Shown here piece by piece: positions 36,903 through 45,811 of a stretch of DNA of 64,000 nt (its first letter is position 1; every line of letters starts with the position of its first letter). This stretch comes from Flavobacteriales bacterium. GTDB taxonomy: Bacteria; Bacteroidota; Bacteroidia; Flavobacteriales_F; PHOS-HE28. The stretch covers positions 263,222 to 327,221 of the forward strand of contig JADKJM010000009.1 of NCBI GenBank assembly GCA_016721005.1, written 5' to 3'. The notes beneath the pieces are model-generated. The model was not told the origin of the DNA, did no database searches, and worked only from the letters and a program-made list of their open reading frames with translations. The position numbers and the translations under genes were made by a program.

Positions 36903-36933
36903 GGAAGCGCCACGAATCGCCGATCCGCGTGAG

Positions 36934-37107
36934 CTTGGGTACATCCATGTCGATGGCCGCATTGAGAACAGTAGCCGCAGCACGGTGGGCTATGTGAACA
37001 AGGCAGGTCCTGTGGAGAACAGCAGCCGAAGCACCATCGGCTATGCCAGCGATGTACCCGCGACATGGGCCGCGGTGTTCTTCTTCTTCTTCACGTTCGA
37101 GAAGTAG
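36934..37107 (+). pseudogene. 3' remnant of the beta-flower-type gene
   Basis: The frame GYIHVDGRIENSSRSTVG to the ending AAVFFFFFTFEK and TAG at 37105-37107 matches the last ~57 residues of the protein at 34816. The identity continues 12 bp past the stop (GGGGGCGGGGTTC). It lacks a start codon and signal peptide. Two changes (NKAGPVEN for NKDGRVEN) show drift. It begins about 30 bp after the T9SS gene. Confidence 0.85.
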
Positions 37108-37177
37108 GGGGCGGGGTTCCGACCGGAGCCGTTAACGCAAGGTCCCCGAGGACGGGAGGCATTACACAGGTTTAAGG

Positions 37178-38044
37178 CTACACAACCAGATCCAGCGGCA
37201 GATCGGAGATATCCCGAAGCCGTTTGCCATGGATCATTGTGTTCAGCGAATCCTCGGCGTCGCCCAATTGCAAGTCCTTCACTGTCTCGATCAGCTCCGG
37301 AAGGGCGAAGTGATAGACATGATCGATATCGCCAGTTCCGAGTGCAATGGACGCGATCCGGCTTGGCAGCGGTTCACCAAGGATCACCGTTACGTGGGGC
37401 AGCCTACCCTTTCTATTGCGTACCAGATTCAAGCCTTCCGACCGAGCATTCTGCGCCCTATCGCTCCGCAGTGTCCACTTGCAACTTATACTGGCATGTA
37501 GGATAGGTGCTTTGCCATTCACTTCGCGAAGGCTTGAAAGTAGCGCTTCATTTTCACTTACGATCGGTCCGTGTGCGTTGATCGTTCCATCGGGCTCGGG
37601 CTTCCTGAAGATGACGATGTCGGGTTTGATGAGGTAGTCACTGCCAAGTGCCGCAGCAAGCTGTGTATTCAGCCGAGCGAGACGTTCCAGATCATCCAGA
37701 TGTGAGTACTGGTCGAACCGGGCGATACCAACACCCCTGTTCCCTTCTCCTTTCTCAACCGTCCAAATACCCGGACGCATGTGCAACAACGCACCGAACG
37801 TACTTTGAATGAAATCAGCGCACGCGGATTCGAAGAGCCTTCCTGCTCTCTGTCCAGCGACCTTCTTCTCGACTCGTGGCCTCCCGATCCGCTCAATGAG
37901 ACCTTTCGCAATAGCCACGCTCGTCTTATTGTCGCCGTCCGCATTGGACGGAACACCCGATTTGTCGACACTCAGAATGTCCTTAAGCAGGCGAGCATGG
38001 AATGCGCGCTTCATCTCGGAGAGCAGGGCTTCCCGCTTCGCCAT
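37178..38044 (-). CDS. NgoMIV-like type II restriction endonuclease
   Basis: 288 residues from the ATG at 38044 (NgoMIV itself has 286). The active-site residues of NgoMIV map with a constant offset of +2: Glu72, Asp142 (LIKPDIVIF), Ser187-Cys188-Lys189 (ASISCKW) and Glu203. The CCGG-contacting Arg193, Asp195 and Arg196 (TLRSDRAQ) and the outer-base Arg229 (PSRI) are also in place. It is therefore predicted to cut GCCGGC, as a tetramer in the cytosol. Its ATG overlaps the methyltransferase stop (TGATG), so the pair is one operon. Confidence 0.93.
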   Translation of the reverse strand: MAKREALLSEMKRAFHARLLKDILSVDKSGVPSNADGDNKTSVAIAKGLIERIGRPRVEKKVAGQRAGRLFESACADFIQSTFGALLHMRPGIWTVEKGEGNRGVGIARFDQYSHLDDLERLARLNTQLAAALGSDYLIKPDIVIFRKPEPDGTINAHGPIVSENEALLSSLREVNGKAPILHASISCKWTLRSDRAQNARSEGLNLVRNRKGRLPHVTVILGEPLPSRIASIALGTGDIDHVYHFALPELIETVKDLQLGDAEDSLNTMIHGKRLRDISDLPLDLVV

Positions 38045-38997
38045 CACGCCACCATGACTGTTCGTTGCGCCGCCAATTCGAACATCCGTTGGATGCTGGT
38101 GCCCACGGCCTGTGCAACCGGCGGCGGGAACGCATTGCCCACTTGTCGATAGGCGGCTGTCTTGCGCCCGGTGAAATGCCAATCGTCCGGGAACCCTTGA
38201 ATGCGCGCGACCATACGCACGGTGAGGCGTGGCACGCCGACGAATGTCCGTTCAGGCGCTTCCTCTGCGATGGTCCCGCCATTGACACCGAGTTGTGCCC
38301 ATGCCTGCCGTGCGCGCGATGGACCGAGATCCGGACCGCCGTGCTTTTTGGAACCGCCCACGATCGTCGGCCCGATCGCCTGCGCGTTCATGGCCCATTG
38401 GTTCGCATGCCTCCAACCATTCGCGCTCATCAGTTCAATGAGCGTATTGCCAACAGTAGGCGCTGGTGCGGTCGCCTGGTCCGGCCAAGAGAAATGGTCC
38501 GCATCCTCTGGGCGCAGGGCAACTATCACCACACGCGGACGCAATTGTGGAACACCGAAGTCCGACGCATGCAGCAATTTGATCTCCGTCTTGTAGCCCA
38601 GTTTCCGGAAACTCTGGAACAATCGCTTCCGATAGCCTTCGAAGTTGGGGTCAAGAAAGCCGCGAACGTTCTCCAGCATCACGGCGCGTGGCCGGATCTC
38701 ATCAGCAAGGCGAAGCGCTTCCGGGAACAGGTCGCGTTCATCTTTCGCACCAAGTTGCTTGCCAGCAACAGAAAAAGGAGGACACGGAACACCACCGGCC
38801 AAAAGGTCCACTCCGCGATAGGGACGTCCATCAAACCGCGTAACATCACCGTGGAGCACATTCCACTGCGGTCTATTGCTCCGTAGTGTTGCACAGCACG
38901 CATCATCGATCTCCACGAGTGCCTCGTGTTCGAAGCCCGCTCGCTCCAGGCCCAACGATTGCCCACCAGCACCAGCACAGATCTCAACGCTTGTCAT
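38044..38997 (-). CDS. DNA (cytosine-5) methyltransferase partner of the NgoMIV-like enzyme
   Basis: 317 residues. Motif I EICAGAGGQSLGLERAG, the catalytic Pro-Cys in GGVPCPPFSVAG (Cys72), motif VI LENVRGFL (Glu109), motif VIII QLRPRVVIVAL and motif IX-X RMVARIQGFPDDW, RQVGNAFPPPVAQAVG. The target recognition region lies between residues ~185 and 245. It should protect host GCCGGC sites by 5-methylcytosine; which cytosine is not visible. GCCGGC does occur in the window (for example near 1778 and 13212), so protection would be needed. Confidence 0.94.
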   Translation of the reverse strand: MTSVEICAGAGGQSLGLERAGFEHEALVEIDDACCATLRSNRPQWNVLHGDVTRFDGRPYRGVDLLAGGVPCPPFSVAGKQLGAKDERDLFPEALRLADEIRPRAVMLENVRGFLDPNFEGYRKRLFQSFRKLGYKTEIKLLHASDFGVPQLRPRVVIVALRPEDADHFSWPDQATAPAPTVGNTLIELMSANGWRHANQWAMNAQAIGPTIVGGSKKHGGPDLGPSRARQAWAQLGVNGGTIAEEAPERTFVGVPRLTVRMVARIQGFPDDWHFTGRKTAAYRQVGNAFPPPVAQAVGTSIQRMFELAAQRTVMVA

Positions 38998-39171
38998 TCG
39001 AATTCGTTGACGTGGTTTTCGTCATATCCGAGGCAGGCAACTTATACACGGACCACCATCGACCCGCTCTCTCATGAGGGGAAGTTGTCCACAGGTGCCC
39101 TCACAGCCCGCTGCACTGATCGAACTTCGATCCTCCATCCCCCCCGGCACCATCCTTGCCGCGCCCGCCCC

Positions 39172-39897
39172 ATGAAGAAGCCCCTCCTCCTCTCCCTCCT
39201 TCTTGTCCTTTCGTGTGGTGCCGTGGCGCAGATCACCTTCGGCGTGCGCATTCCCGCAGGCAGGAACACCAGCAGGCCCGGCGGACTTTCCAATGCCGAT
39301 GTGATCGCAGGCCTGAAGGAAGCGCTGGACAATGGCGCGGAGCAGAGCGTGCTGCACGGCTCGGCGCTGGATGGTTTTTGGAATAGCCCGCGCATCCGCA
39401 TCCCCTTCCCTGCCGAAGCGCAGAAGATGAAGAGCACGTTGGTGAATGTGGGCATGACGAAGCAGGTGGAGGACTTCGAGCGTACCATGAACCGCGCAGC
39501 GGAGGAAGCCACCAAGGAAGCGCTGGTGATCCTACGCGATGCGATCCTGGGCATGAGCGTGGGCGATGGCTTCGCGATCCTGAAGGGCGGTGACGGCGCG
39601 GCCACGAATTACCTCAACGAGAAAACGAGCACCGATCTCTTCGAGCGCTTCCTCCCCATTGTACACGCCGCGAATGAGAAGGTGGCACTCACCAGCTACT
39701 GGACACCGTTGGCCAACGGCTACAACAAGGCGGGCCTCTTCACCGGCGCCAAGGCCGTGGACCCTGACCTTGATCGCTACGTGACGCAGAAAGCGATCGA
39801 TGGCCTCTTCGTGCTCATCGCCGATGAGGAGGCGCGCATCCGCAAGGATCCTGCGGCGCGGACGAGCGATCTGTTGCGGAGGGTTTTCGGGAATTAG
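39172..39897 (+). CDS. DUF4197 domain exported protein
   Basis: 241 residues from the ATG at 39172: signal peptide (MKKPLLLSLLLVLSCGAVA; a lipobox LSCG is possible), then a helical domain with DVIAGLKEALDNGAEQSV, VNVGMTKQVEDFERTMNRA and the C-terminal KAIDGLFVLIADEEARIRKD characteristic of DUF4197. It is probably periplasmic. Function is unknown. It lies 174 bp from the divergent methyltransferase gene. Confidence 0.88.
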   Translation: MKKPLLLSLLLVLSCGAVAQITFGVRIPAGRNTSRPGGLSNADVIAGLKEALDNGAEQSVLHGSALDGFWNSPRIRIPFPAEAQKMKSTLVNVGMTKQVEDFERTMNRAAEEATKEALVILRDAILGMSVGDGFAILKGGDGAATNYLNEKTSTDLFERFLPIVHAANEKVALTSYWTPLANGYNKAGLFTGAKAVDPDLDRYVTQKAIDGLFVLIADEEARIRKDPAARTSDLLRRVFGN

Positions 39898-40010
39898 GAG
39901 AGTGGCGTACGCACAGCAGACTACCTACTACGAACCCGCAAAGCCGCAGCGCCTCGGCGGGGATTTGCGTGTGAATAACGCCGCACTCAGCGACCGAAAG
40001 GACCTCCGAG

Positions 40011-41642
40011 CTAGTTCACCACCACGGGTCTGGTGGAGATGGGATTCCCGGTCACGTCGATCTGTGTGAGGATGTAGTAACCCGCGGCAAGAACATGCGA
40101 CCGGATACGATGCATGGTGGCCGGATGCGTTGTGGTGAATACGGAACGGCCGCTACCATCCGCCAATCTGAAGTTGGAAGCTGAACTCGTCCGTACAATG
40201 ATCTCCTCTCCTATGGAGACCGGGTTCGGATAGACCGTAAAGTCAGGATCCGGGGTGCCCTGTATGGCGATGCCCGAGACAACGCACAACGGTTCACTGG
40301 CCGGTGATGGCACATCGAAGAGTGTGACGGCCGGGACACTGACGGTGGGCAACGCAAGCATCGGCACCTCGGGCCCATCGAGCACTTGGATATCGGCCAC
40401 AGGCAACGGGAATACGGAGAAGTTCTCCACGCCGAAGTAGCAATCGTCGGGATCAGCAAGCCCCTTGGTCACGATCACCGGCCAATTCGTGCTGAACCCG
40501 AAGGTCGTGTTCGTTTCATTGAAGTTGCCCGCCAAGGTCAATTCGTTGTTGAGCTTGTCGAGCCCCCAAATGGAGACTTGCCGACGGATCTCACCTTGCG
40601 TTACCGTGAGCGTGCGGTGCCCCGCGATCAACGATCCGTCCGGTGCAACATGAGCCGTGACCGTTCGTCCCGGCAGACCGGCCGATGATAGGAGCACATA
40701 TTCGGTATCGAAAGCCTCCAATCCGTTCACGGTGATCCCGACCCCGGGTGATGTGGGCGGTGTGGTGGCAAGGAGGCGCAGCCAATTCACGGAACCACTC
40801 GGGTTCATGGAGAGCAGGAACGTATTGCCCTGTTGCGTTCCACCCACGACCAGGTCGCCGTTCGCTCCCAACCGCATGAGCGTCCCAGCCAACAAGTTGG
40901 CACCAATGGAAACCTCGCGCACCCAGGACGTGGTGCCATTGACATCGATCTTTCCGATCGTCAAGGGTCCCGCAGCCGAACCGCTGCCGCTGGTGAAATA
41001 GAGATCCGATGAACCTTCAGGAATGAAGACCCTGGTCCAACTGCTCTGACCTGATACTTCCGCAACCCAACGAAGGGTACCGTCACTGGCGATCCTGATC
41101 AGGATGTGGCCCCCTGATCCAATGCCCTCATGGACCGTGAGCACCAACTCGCCTTCATCGTTCGCGCTTACCTCGTACGGATCAATGTCGTCAAACCCGG
41201 TAGTCCCCCGCAAAAAGTGCAAGGTTCTGGCCCAAGCCACCGATCCAACGGGATCGATCCTCACCAGATCCAATCGCACATCAATGGAATCATCATCCGG
41301 GCCAGGTGCAGGACCGCTGATGAGCGCGTTGATCCCATCCCTCAGAACCAGCGTTGTTCCGTCATGAAGCACTGTGGTATGCACATCCACCAGACCCGTA
41401 TCACCATCAATGACGAGTTGCTTGGTCCAGACGGCTTGGAATTGCGGATCGAACCGGCCGATCTCCTCTCCCGGTCCTAAGTAGCGGCATACCGCATAGC
41501 CGCCGTCCATGACGCGACCGACGATATCGAAATTCAGATCCTGATCACTTCTCACGGATAAGGATTGGCCGGAAGCCGGTGGGGACCCTGCTACGAAAGC
41601 CAAAAGCAGGATCACGCAATGATCGATCAATTGCGTTCTCAT
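40011..41642 (-). CDS. T9SS-sorted secreted protein with propeller-like repeats
   Basis: 543 residues from the ATG at 41642 (MRTQLIDHCVILLLAFVAG, signal peptide). Beta-propeller-like strands recur: LVRIDPVGSVAWARTL, LIRIASDGTLRWVAEV, IGKIDVNGTTSWVREV, LLSMNPSGSVNWLRLL. The C-terminus (FTVYPNPVSIGEE, FRLADGSGRSVF, LAAGYYILTQID) is a T9SS type A tail. Similar in plan to the protein at 35370 but not a close copy. Confidence 0.85.
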   Translation of the reverse strand: MRTQLIDHCVILLLAFVAGSPPASGQSLSVRSDQDLNFDIVGRVMDGGYAVCRYLGPGEEIGRFDPQFQAVWTKQLVIDGDTGLVDVHTTVLHDGTTLVLRDGINALISGPAPGPDDDSIDVRLDLVRIDPVGSVAWARTLHFLRGTTGFDDIDPYEVSANDEGELVLTVHEGIGSGGHILIRIASDGTLRWVAEVSGQSSWTRVFIPEGSSDLYFTSGSGSAAGPLTIGKIDVNGTTSWVREVSIGANLLAGTLMRLGANGDLVVGGTQQGNTFLLSMNPSGSVNWLRLLATTPPTSPGVGITVNGLEAFDTEYVLLSSAGLPGRTVTAHVAPDGSLIAGHRTLTVTQGEIRRQVSIWGLDKLNNELTLAGNFNETNTTFGFSTNWPVIVTKGLADPDDCYFGVENFSVFPLPVADIQVLDGPEVPMLALPTVSVPAVTLFDVPSPASEPLCVVSGIAIQGTPDPDFTVYPNPVSIGEEIIVRTSSASNFRLADGSGRSVFTTTHPATMHRIRSHVLAAGYYILTQIDVTGNPISTRPVVVN

Positions 41643-41783
41643 GATGTATGGATCTTCCGGTAAATATAGTCCACTACCGGACCAGCGGTCCTTGATCCGA
41701 TCGGAATGCATCGCCCTAGCGCCTCGCCGGGGCTTTTGCGTTGAGGGGGGGTGCCACCGCGCGCCCAACACGTCCGCCCTGCC

Positions 41784-41791
41784 TACTTTCG
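41784..41791 (+). promoter_or_regulatory. Candidate Bacteroidota -7 promoter element
   Basis: TACTTTCG fits TAnnTTYG and ends 5 bp before the ATG at 41797. If it is the -7 element, the transcript would be leaderless or nearly so. Confidence 0.4.
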
Positions 41792-41796
41792 TGCCC

Positions 41797-42279
41797 ATGA
41801 ATACCAACTGGGCCAAGATCCTCCTCTTCAGCTTCCTGAGTTTCATTCTGGGCTACATCCTTTGCTGCCTGACCTGCGGACCGTGGAGTCGGCACGGTGG
41901 CGACTGTGAACGCGGTGGCATGGGCCACTGCAGCATGGGCATGGGCCACCAAGGCATGGCCGCCTGTGAGCATGGCGGTGAGCGTTGCACCATGGGCGCC
42001 AAATGCGCCATGGAAGGTTGCGATCACAAAATGGGCGCGGCCTGCTGCAAAGGTGGCGGCATGCATGGCGATGCGAACGTGCATGCGCTAGTGAAGGGAT
42101 TGGAAGCCGCCGGTTTCCAAGGCGACACCACGATCACGATCGAGGGTGGCACCGTGGTGGTACACCGCATGGGCGACAGCACGAGGGTGGAGATGGAGAT
42201 GCGTGACGGCATGCATCATGGTGACATGCACCACGGGATGATGAAGGAGGTGGAAGTGAAGAAGGAGATCACCCGCTGA
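41797..42279 (+). CDS. Membrane-anchored Cys/His/Met-rich protein, probable metal binder
   Basis: 160 residues. One N-terminal membrane helix (ILLFSFLSFILGYILCCLTC), then about 60 residues very rich in Cys, His, Met and Gly (GMGHCSMGMGHQGM, CEHGGERCTMGAKC, EGCDHKMGAACCKGGGMHG). A small alpha/beta domain follows (ALVKGLEAAGFQGDTTITIE), and the end is again His/Met-rich (MHHGDMHHGMM). Such composition suits binding of soft metals such as copper at the periplasmic face; this is inferred from composition only. It lies 4 bp before the DUF2911 gene. Confidence 0.7.
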   Translation: MNTNWAKILLFSFLSFILGYILCCLTCGPWSRHGGDCERGGMGHCSMGMGHQGMAACEHGGERCTMGAKCAMEGCDHKMGAACCKGGGMHGDANVHALVKGLEAAGFQGDTTITIEGGTVVVHRMGDSTRVEMEMRDGMHHGDMHHGMMKEVEVKKEITR

Positions 42280-42283
42280 TCGC

Positions 42284-42847
42284 ATGTCCGTATTCTGGAA
42301 ACGCACCCTGCTTGGACTGGTCGTACTGGTCGTGGTGATCCTGGCGGTCCTGCGCTACCAGAAGATCCAGACCAAGAAGGCCAGCCCGGAGGAGACCGTC
42401 GCCTTCTATGTGGGTGGTCCGGAAGGGGTGCAGGTGGAAGTGGATTACAGCCGCCCGTACAAGAAGGGCCGCGTGATCTTCGGCGGTCTGGTACCCTTCG
42501 GCAAAGTGTGGCGCACGGGCGCGAATGAGGCCACCACGTTTTCCGTGAACAAGGACATCACATTCGGTGGCGTGCCGGTGAAGGCAGGCAAGTACACGCT
42601 CTGGACGCTACCCGGTGAGGATGCCTGGGCCGTGTACCTCAATGGAAGGATGTACTCGTGGGGTGTGGATATGGATGGCGTGGCCCAACGCGATCCGGAG
42701 GCCGACATCGCAGCCGTGAAGATCCCTGTGGACACACTCGCCGAGGAAGTGGAGCAATTCCGCATCGCGGTGGATACCGATAAGGATCCTGTTGAACTCA
42801 CCCTGATCTGGGACCGCACGAAAGTGGCCATCCCGATCACCTACTGA
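42284..42847 (+). CDS. DUF2911 domain membrane-anchored protein
   Basis: 187 residues: one N-terminal membrane helix (LLGLVVLVVVILAVLRY), then a beta-rich DUF2911 domain with VEVDYSRPYKKGRVIFGGLVP, WRTGANEATTFS, GKYTLWTLPG and LTLIWDRTKVAIPI. Probably faces the periplasm. Function is unknown. It is 3 bp upstream of lpxD, so it may share its transcript. Confidence 0.88.
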   Translation: MSVFWKRTLLGLVVLVVVILAVLRYQKIQTKKASPEETVAFYVGGPEGVQVEVDYSRPYKKGRVIFGGLVPFGKVWRTGANEATTFSVNKDITFGGVPVKAGKYTLWTLPGEDAWAVYLNGRMYSWGVDMDGVAQRDPEADIAAVKIPVDTLAEEVEQFRIAVDTDKDPVELTLIWDRTKVAIPITY

Positions 42848-42850
42848 AGC

Positions 42851-43897
42851 ATGCAGTTCACCGCGGAACAGATCGCCGAGCTCCTGGAAGGAGAAGTGGA
42901 TGGCGATCCGCAGGTGCTGGTGAACGACCTCGCCAAGATCGAGGAAGCGCGCAGTGGCACGCTCACCTTCCTGGCCAACCCGATCTATACCGAGCACATC
43001 TACCGCACGAAGGCCACCATCGCCATCGTGGCGCGCGACTTCAAACCGGCGCAACCGCTGCCGAGCACGCTCACGCTGATCCGTGTGGCCGATCCGCGCA
43101 TGGCCTTCACGCAACTGCTGGAGCGCAACAGCGAATTGCGGTACGACAAGAAGGGCATCGAACAACCCAGCTTCGTGAGCCCGAGTGCGAAACTGGGCAA
43201 GAACGTGTACATCGGCGCCTTCAGCTATGTGAGCGATGATGTGGTGCTGGCCGACGGCGTGAAGGTGTTCCCCAACTGCTACATCGGCGACGGCGTGAAA
43301 CTCGGCGCGAACACGCGCATCCACGCCGGGGTGAAGATCTACCACGGCACGGTGATGGGCGCGAACTGCGTGGTACACAGCGGTGCGGTGATCGGTGCCG
43401 ATGGCTTCGGCTTCGTGCCCAACGCCAAGGGCGAATACGAGAAGATGCCGCAGGTGGGCAACGTGGTCTTCGAGGACCGCGTGGAAGTGGGCGCGAACAC
43501 CACCATCGATCGCGCCACGCTCGGCACCACCTACATCCGCGAAGGCACCAAGTTGGACAACCTCATCCAGGTGGGCCACAACGCCGATATCGGCAAACAC
43601 AACGTCATCGTTTCGCAGACCGGCATCGCGGGCAGTACCAAAGTGGGCGACCATAACCAGATCGGCGGACAGGTCGGCATCGCCGGTCACCTCACCGTGG
43701 GCAGCCACGTGCAGATCGCCGCGCAAAGTGGCATCGGCGGTCACGTGAAGGACGGCTCGGTCATCCAAGGATCACCGGCCTTCCCCAAGCCCCTGCACGA
43801 CCGCAGTCAGGTCGTCTTCCGCAAACTGCCCGAACTCCAGAAACGCATCGACGCACTGGAGAAGGAGCTGGCGGAGCTGAGGAAAGAGAAGCGCTGA
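42851..43897 (+). CDS. lpxD: UDP-3-O-(3-hydroxyacyl)glucosamine N-acyltransferase
   Basis: 348 residues. N-terminal uridine-binding domain, then a left-handed beta-helix of hexapeptide repeats (IGDGVKLGANTRIHAGVKIY, VGHNADIGKHNVIVSQTGIAG) with the catalytic His in LIQVGHNADIG, and a C-terminal helix (LEKELAELRKEKR). It adds the second acyl chain in lipid A synthesis in the cytosol. In many Flavobacteriales the gene follows the HD phosphohydrolase directly; here they are 12 kb apart. Confidence 0.96.
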   Translation: MQFTAEQIAELLEGEVDGDPQVLVNDLAKIEEARSGTLTFLANPIYTEHIYRTKATIAIVARDFKPAQPLPSTLTLIRVADPRMAFTQLLERNSELRYDKKGIEQPSFVSPSAKLGKNVYIGAFSYVSDDVVLADGVKVFPNCYIGDGVKLGANTRIHAGVKIYHGTVMGANCVVHSGAVIGADGFGFVPNAKGEYEKMPQVGNVVFEDRVEVGANTTIDRATLGTTYIREGTKLDNLIQVGHNADIGKHNVIVSQTGIAGSTKVGDHNQIGGQVGIAGHLTVGSHVQIAAQSGIGGHVKDGSVIQGSPAFPKPLHDRSQVVFRKLPELQKRIDALEKELAELRKEKR

Positions 43898-43914
43898 GCG
43901 AGGGGTGTTGAGCC

Positions 43915-44270
43915 CATCTCACGCAGAGGCGCAGAGAACGCAGAGGAGGGTGCAATACCGATTTGCAGTGGGCTGACTTCTGTTCTCTGTTCTCTGCGTT
44001 CTCTGCGCCTCTGCGTGAACCTCTTCCTTTCTCGCCTCCGCGTGAACCTCTTCCTTCCCGCGCGCCACCCACCATGAGTTCGCCTCCGCGGGAACCCCCT
44101 CCTTCCCGCGAGCCCACCCTGAATTCCCCTCCGCGTTCCCTGCGCCTCCGCGTGAACCTCTTCCTTTCTCGCCTCCGCGGGAACCCCCTCCTTCCCGCGA
44201 GCCCACCCTGAATTCCCCTCCGCGTTCGGAGTTCATCCCGACGAAGGAGGGACGCCTCTGCGTGAACCTC
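43915..44270. repeat. Repeat-rich gap between lpxD and lpxC-fabZ
   Basis: CACGCAGAGGCGCAGAGAAC GCAGAG (43919-43945) is repeated inversely near 43994-44018. Then come repeats of CTCCGCGTGAACCTCTTCCT and a 52-bp unit (CGCGGGAACCCCCTCCTTCC...) found twice, at about 44087 and 44176. This is the only break in the lpx operon (444 bp without a gene) and resembles the inverted repeat family at 29368. Confidence 0.7.
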
Positions 44271-44341
44271 TTCCTTTCTGCGCGCCCGCACCCGCTTCTC
44301 CCCCCTCTCCTACCTTCGCCCTGCCGCCGAAGGCGACACTC

Positions 44342-45811
44342 ATGAGCGATAAACAGCACACCCTGAAGGGCAGCGCCACGGTGAAGGGCGTGGGCCTGCA
44401 CACCGGCGAACCCGTCACCCTCACCTTCCGCCCGGCCCCGATCGGTCACGGCTACAAGTTCCAGCGCACCGACCTCGATGGCGAGCCCATCATCGATGCC
44501 GACCCCGACCTGGTGGTGAGCACCGCACGCGGCACCACCCTCGGCAAGGGCGATGTGGTCGTGAACACCACCGAGCATGTCCTTGCAGCCCTCTACGCGC
44601 TGGGTGTGGACAATTGCCTGCTACAACTCAGCGGCCCCGAAGTACCCATCCTGGACGGCAGCGCGCTGGCCTTCGTCAATGCGATCGAGAGCGTCGGCTT
44701 GGAGGAACAGGATGCGCCCCGCAACTGGTTCGTCCTCCGCGATCCCATCTGGTTCGAGACCGAGGAGCGCGGCACCGAGATGCTCGCCGTTCCTGCCCCC
44801 GGCGGTGAATTCCGCATCACCGTAATGGTGGATTACAACAGCGCCGTGCTCGGTACGCAGCACGCGAGCATGTACCGCTCGGAGGAGTTCAAGGACGAGA
44901 TCGCCCCGTGTCGCACGTTCGTTTTTCTGCGCGAACTGGAGCAACTGGCCAAGGCCGGATTGATCAAGGGCGGCGACCTCAACAACGCCATCGTGCTGGA
45001 GGATCGTGAAGGCACGACCAAGGATCAACTGAAGGATCTGGCGAAAACGCTGGGCCGTGAATACCAGGAGGTGGAGATCCGCCGCAACGGCGTGCTGAAC
45101 ACCACCGACCTGAAGTTCTTCAACGAACCGGCACGCCACAAGCTGCTCGACATCATCGGCGATCTCGCGCTGGTCGGTCGCCCGATCAAGGGCCACATCC
45201 TCGCTGCGCGTCCGGGCCACTTCGGCAACACCAGCTTCGCCAAGCGCCTGAAGGCGAAGATGCGGGAGGAGGACAAGAACCCCGTGGCGCACCTGGACCT
45301 CAGCAAGGAACCGTTGTTCAACATCAACGACATCCACAAGATGTTGCCGCACCGCTATCCTTTCCTCCTGGTGGATAAGGTGATGCGCATGGATGAGACC
45401 AGCATCGTGGGCGTGAAGAACGTGACCATGAACGAGCCGCACTTCACCGGACACTTCCCCGGCAATCCGGTGATGCCCGGCGTGCTGCAAGTGGAAGCGA
45501 TGGCACAGGTGGGTGGCATCTTCGCGCTGAGCAAAGTGCCCGATCCGGAGAACTACACCACCTACTTCCTCAAGACCGATGGCATCCGTTACCGCCGCAA
45601 AGTGATCCCCGGTGATACGCTCGTCTTCCACCTTGAATTGATCACACCCATCCGTCGCGGCATCGTCCACATGAAAGGTGTGGGTTACGTGAACGGCCAG
45701 GCTGCGGTGGAAGCCGAGATGCTGGCGCAGATCGTGAAGGACAAGACGCCGGAGGACCTGGCGAAGGAGGCCGCACCCGAAGGCAAGCCCACAAAAGCGC
45801 CTGTGCGATGA
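44342..45811 (+). CDS. lpxC/fabZ: Bifunctional UDP-3-O-acyl-GlcNAc deacetylase / 3-hydroxyacyl-ACP dehydratase
   Basis: 489 residues, a fusion characteristic of Bacteroidota. Residues 1-~305 are LpxC, a zinc amidase (VKGVGLHTGEPVTLTF, NTTEHVLAALYALGVDN, and the zinc ligands in RHKLLDIIGDLALVGRPIKGH). Residues ~335-480 are FabZ, a hot-dog dehydratase (INKIHKMLPH-like INDIHKMLPHRYPFLLVD, FTGHFPGNPVMPGVLQVEAMAQ with the catalytic His and Glu). The first half commits UDP-acyl-GlcNAc to lipid A, the second serves fatty acid synthesis. It overlaps lpxA by 4 bp. Confidence 0.97.
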   Translation: MSDKQHTLKGSATVKGVGLHTGEPVTLTFRPAPIGHGYKFQRTDLDGEPIIDADPDLVVSTARGTTLGKGDVVVNTTEHVLAALYALGVDNCLLQLSGPEVPILDGSALAFVNAIESVGLEEQDAPRNWFVLRDPIWFETEERGTEMLAVPAPGGEFRITVMVDYNSAVLGTQHASMYRSEEFKDEIAPCRTFVFLRELEQLAKAGLIKGGDLNNAIVLEDREGTTKDQLKDLAKTLGREYQEVEIRRNGVLNTTDLKFFNEPARHKLLDIIGDLALVGRPIKGHILAARPGHFGNTSFAKRLKAKMREEDKNPVAHLDLSKEPLFNINDIHKMLPHRYPFLLVDKVMRMDETSIVGVKNVTMNEPHFTGHFPGNPVMPGVLQVEAMAQVGGIFALSKVPDPENYTTYFLKTDGIRYRRKVIPGDTLVFHLELITPIRRGIVHMKGVGYVNGQAAVEAEMLAQIVKDKTPEDLAKEAAPEGKPTKAPVR

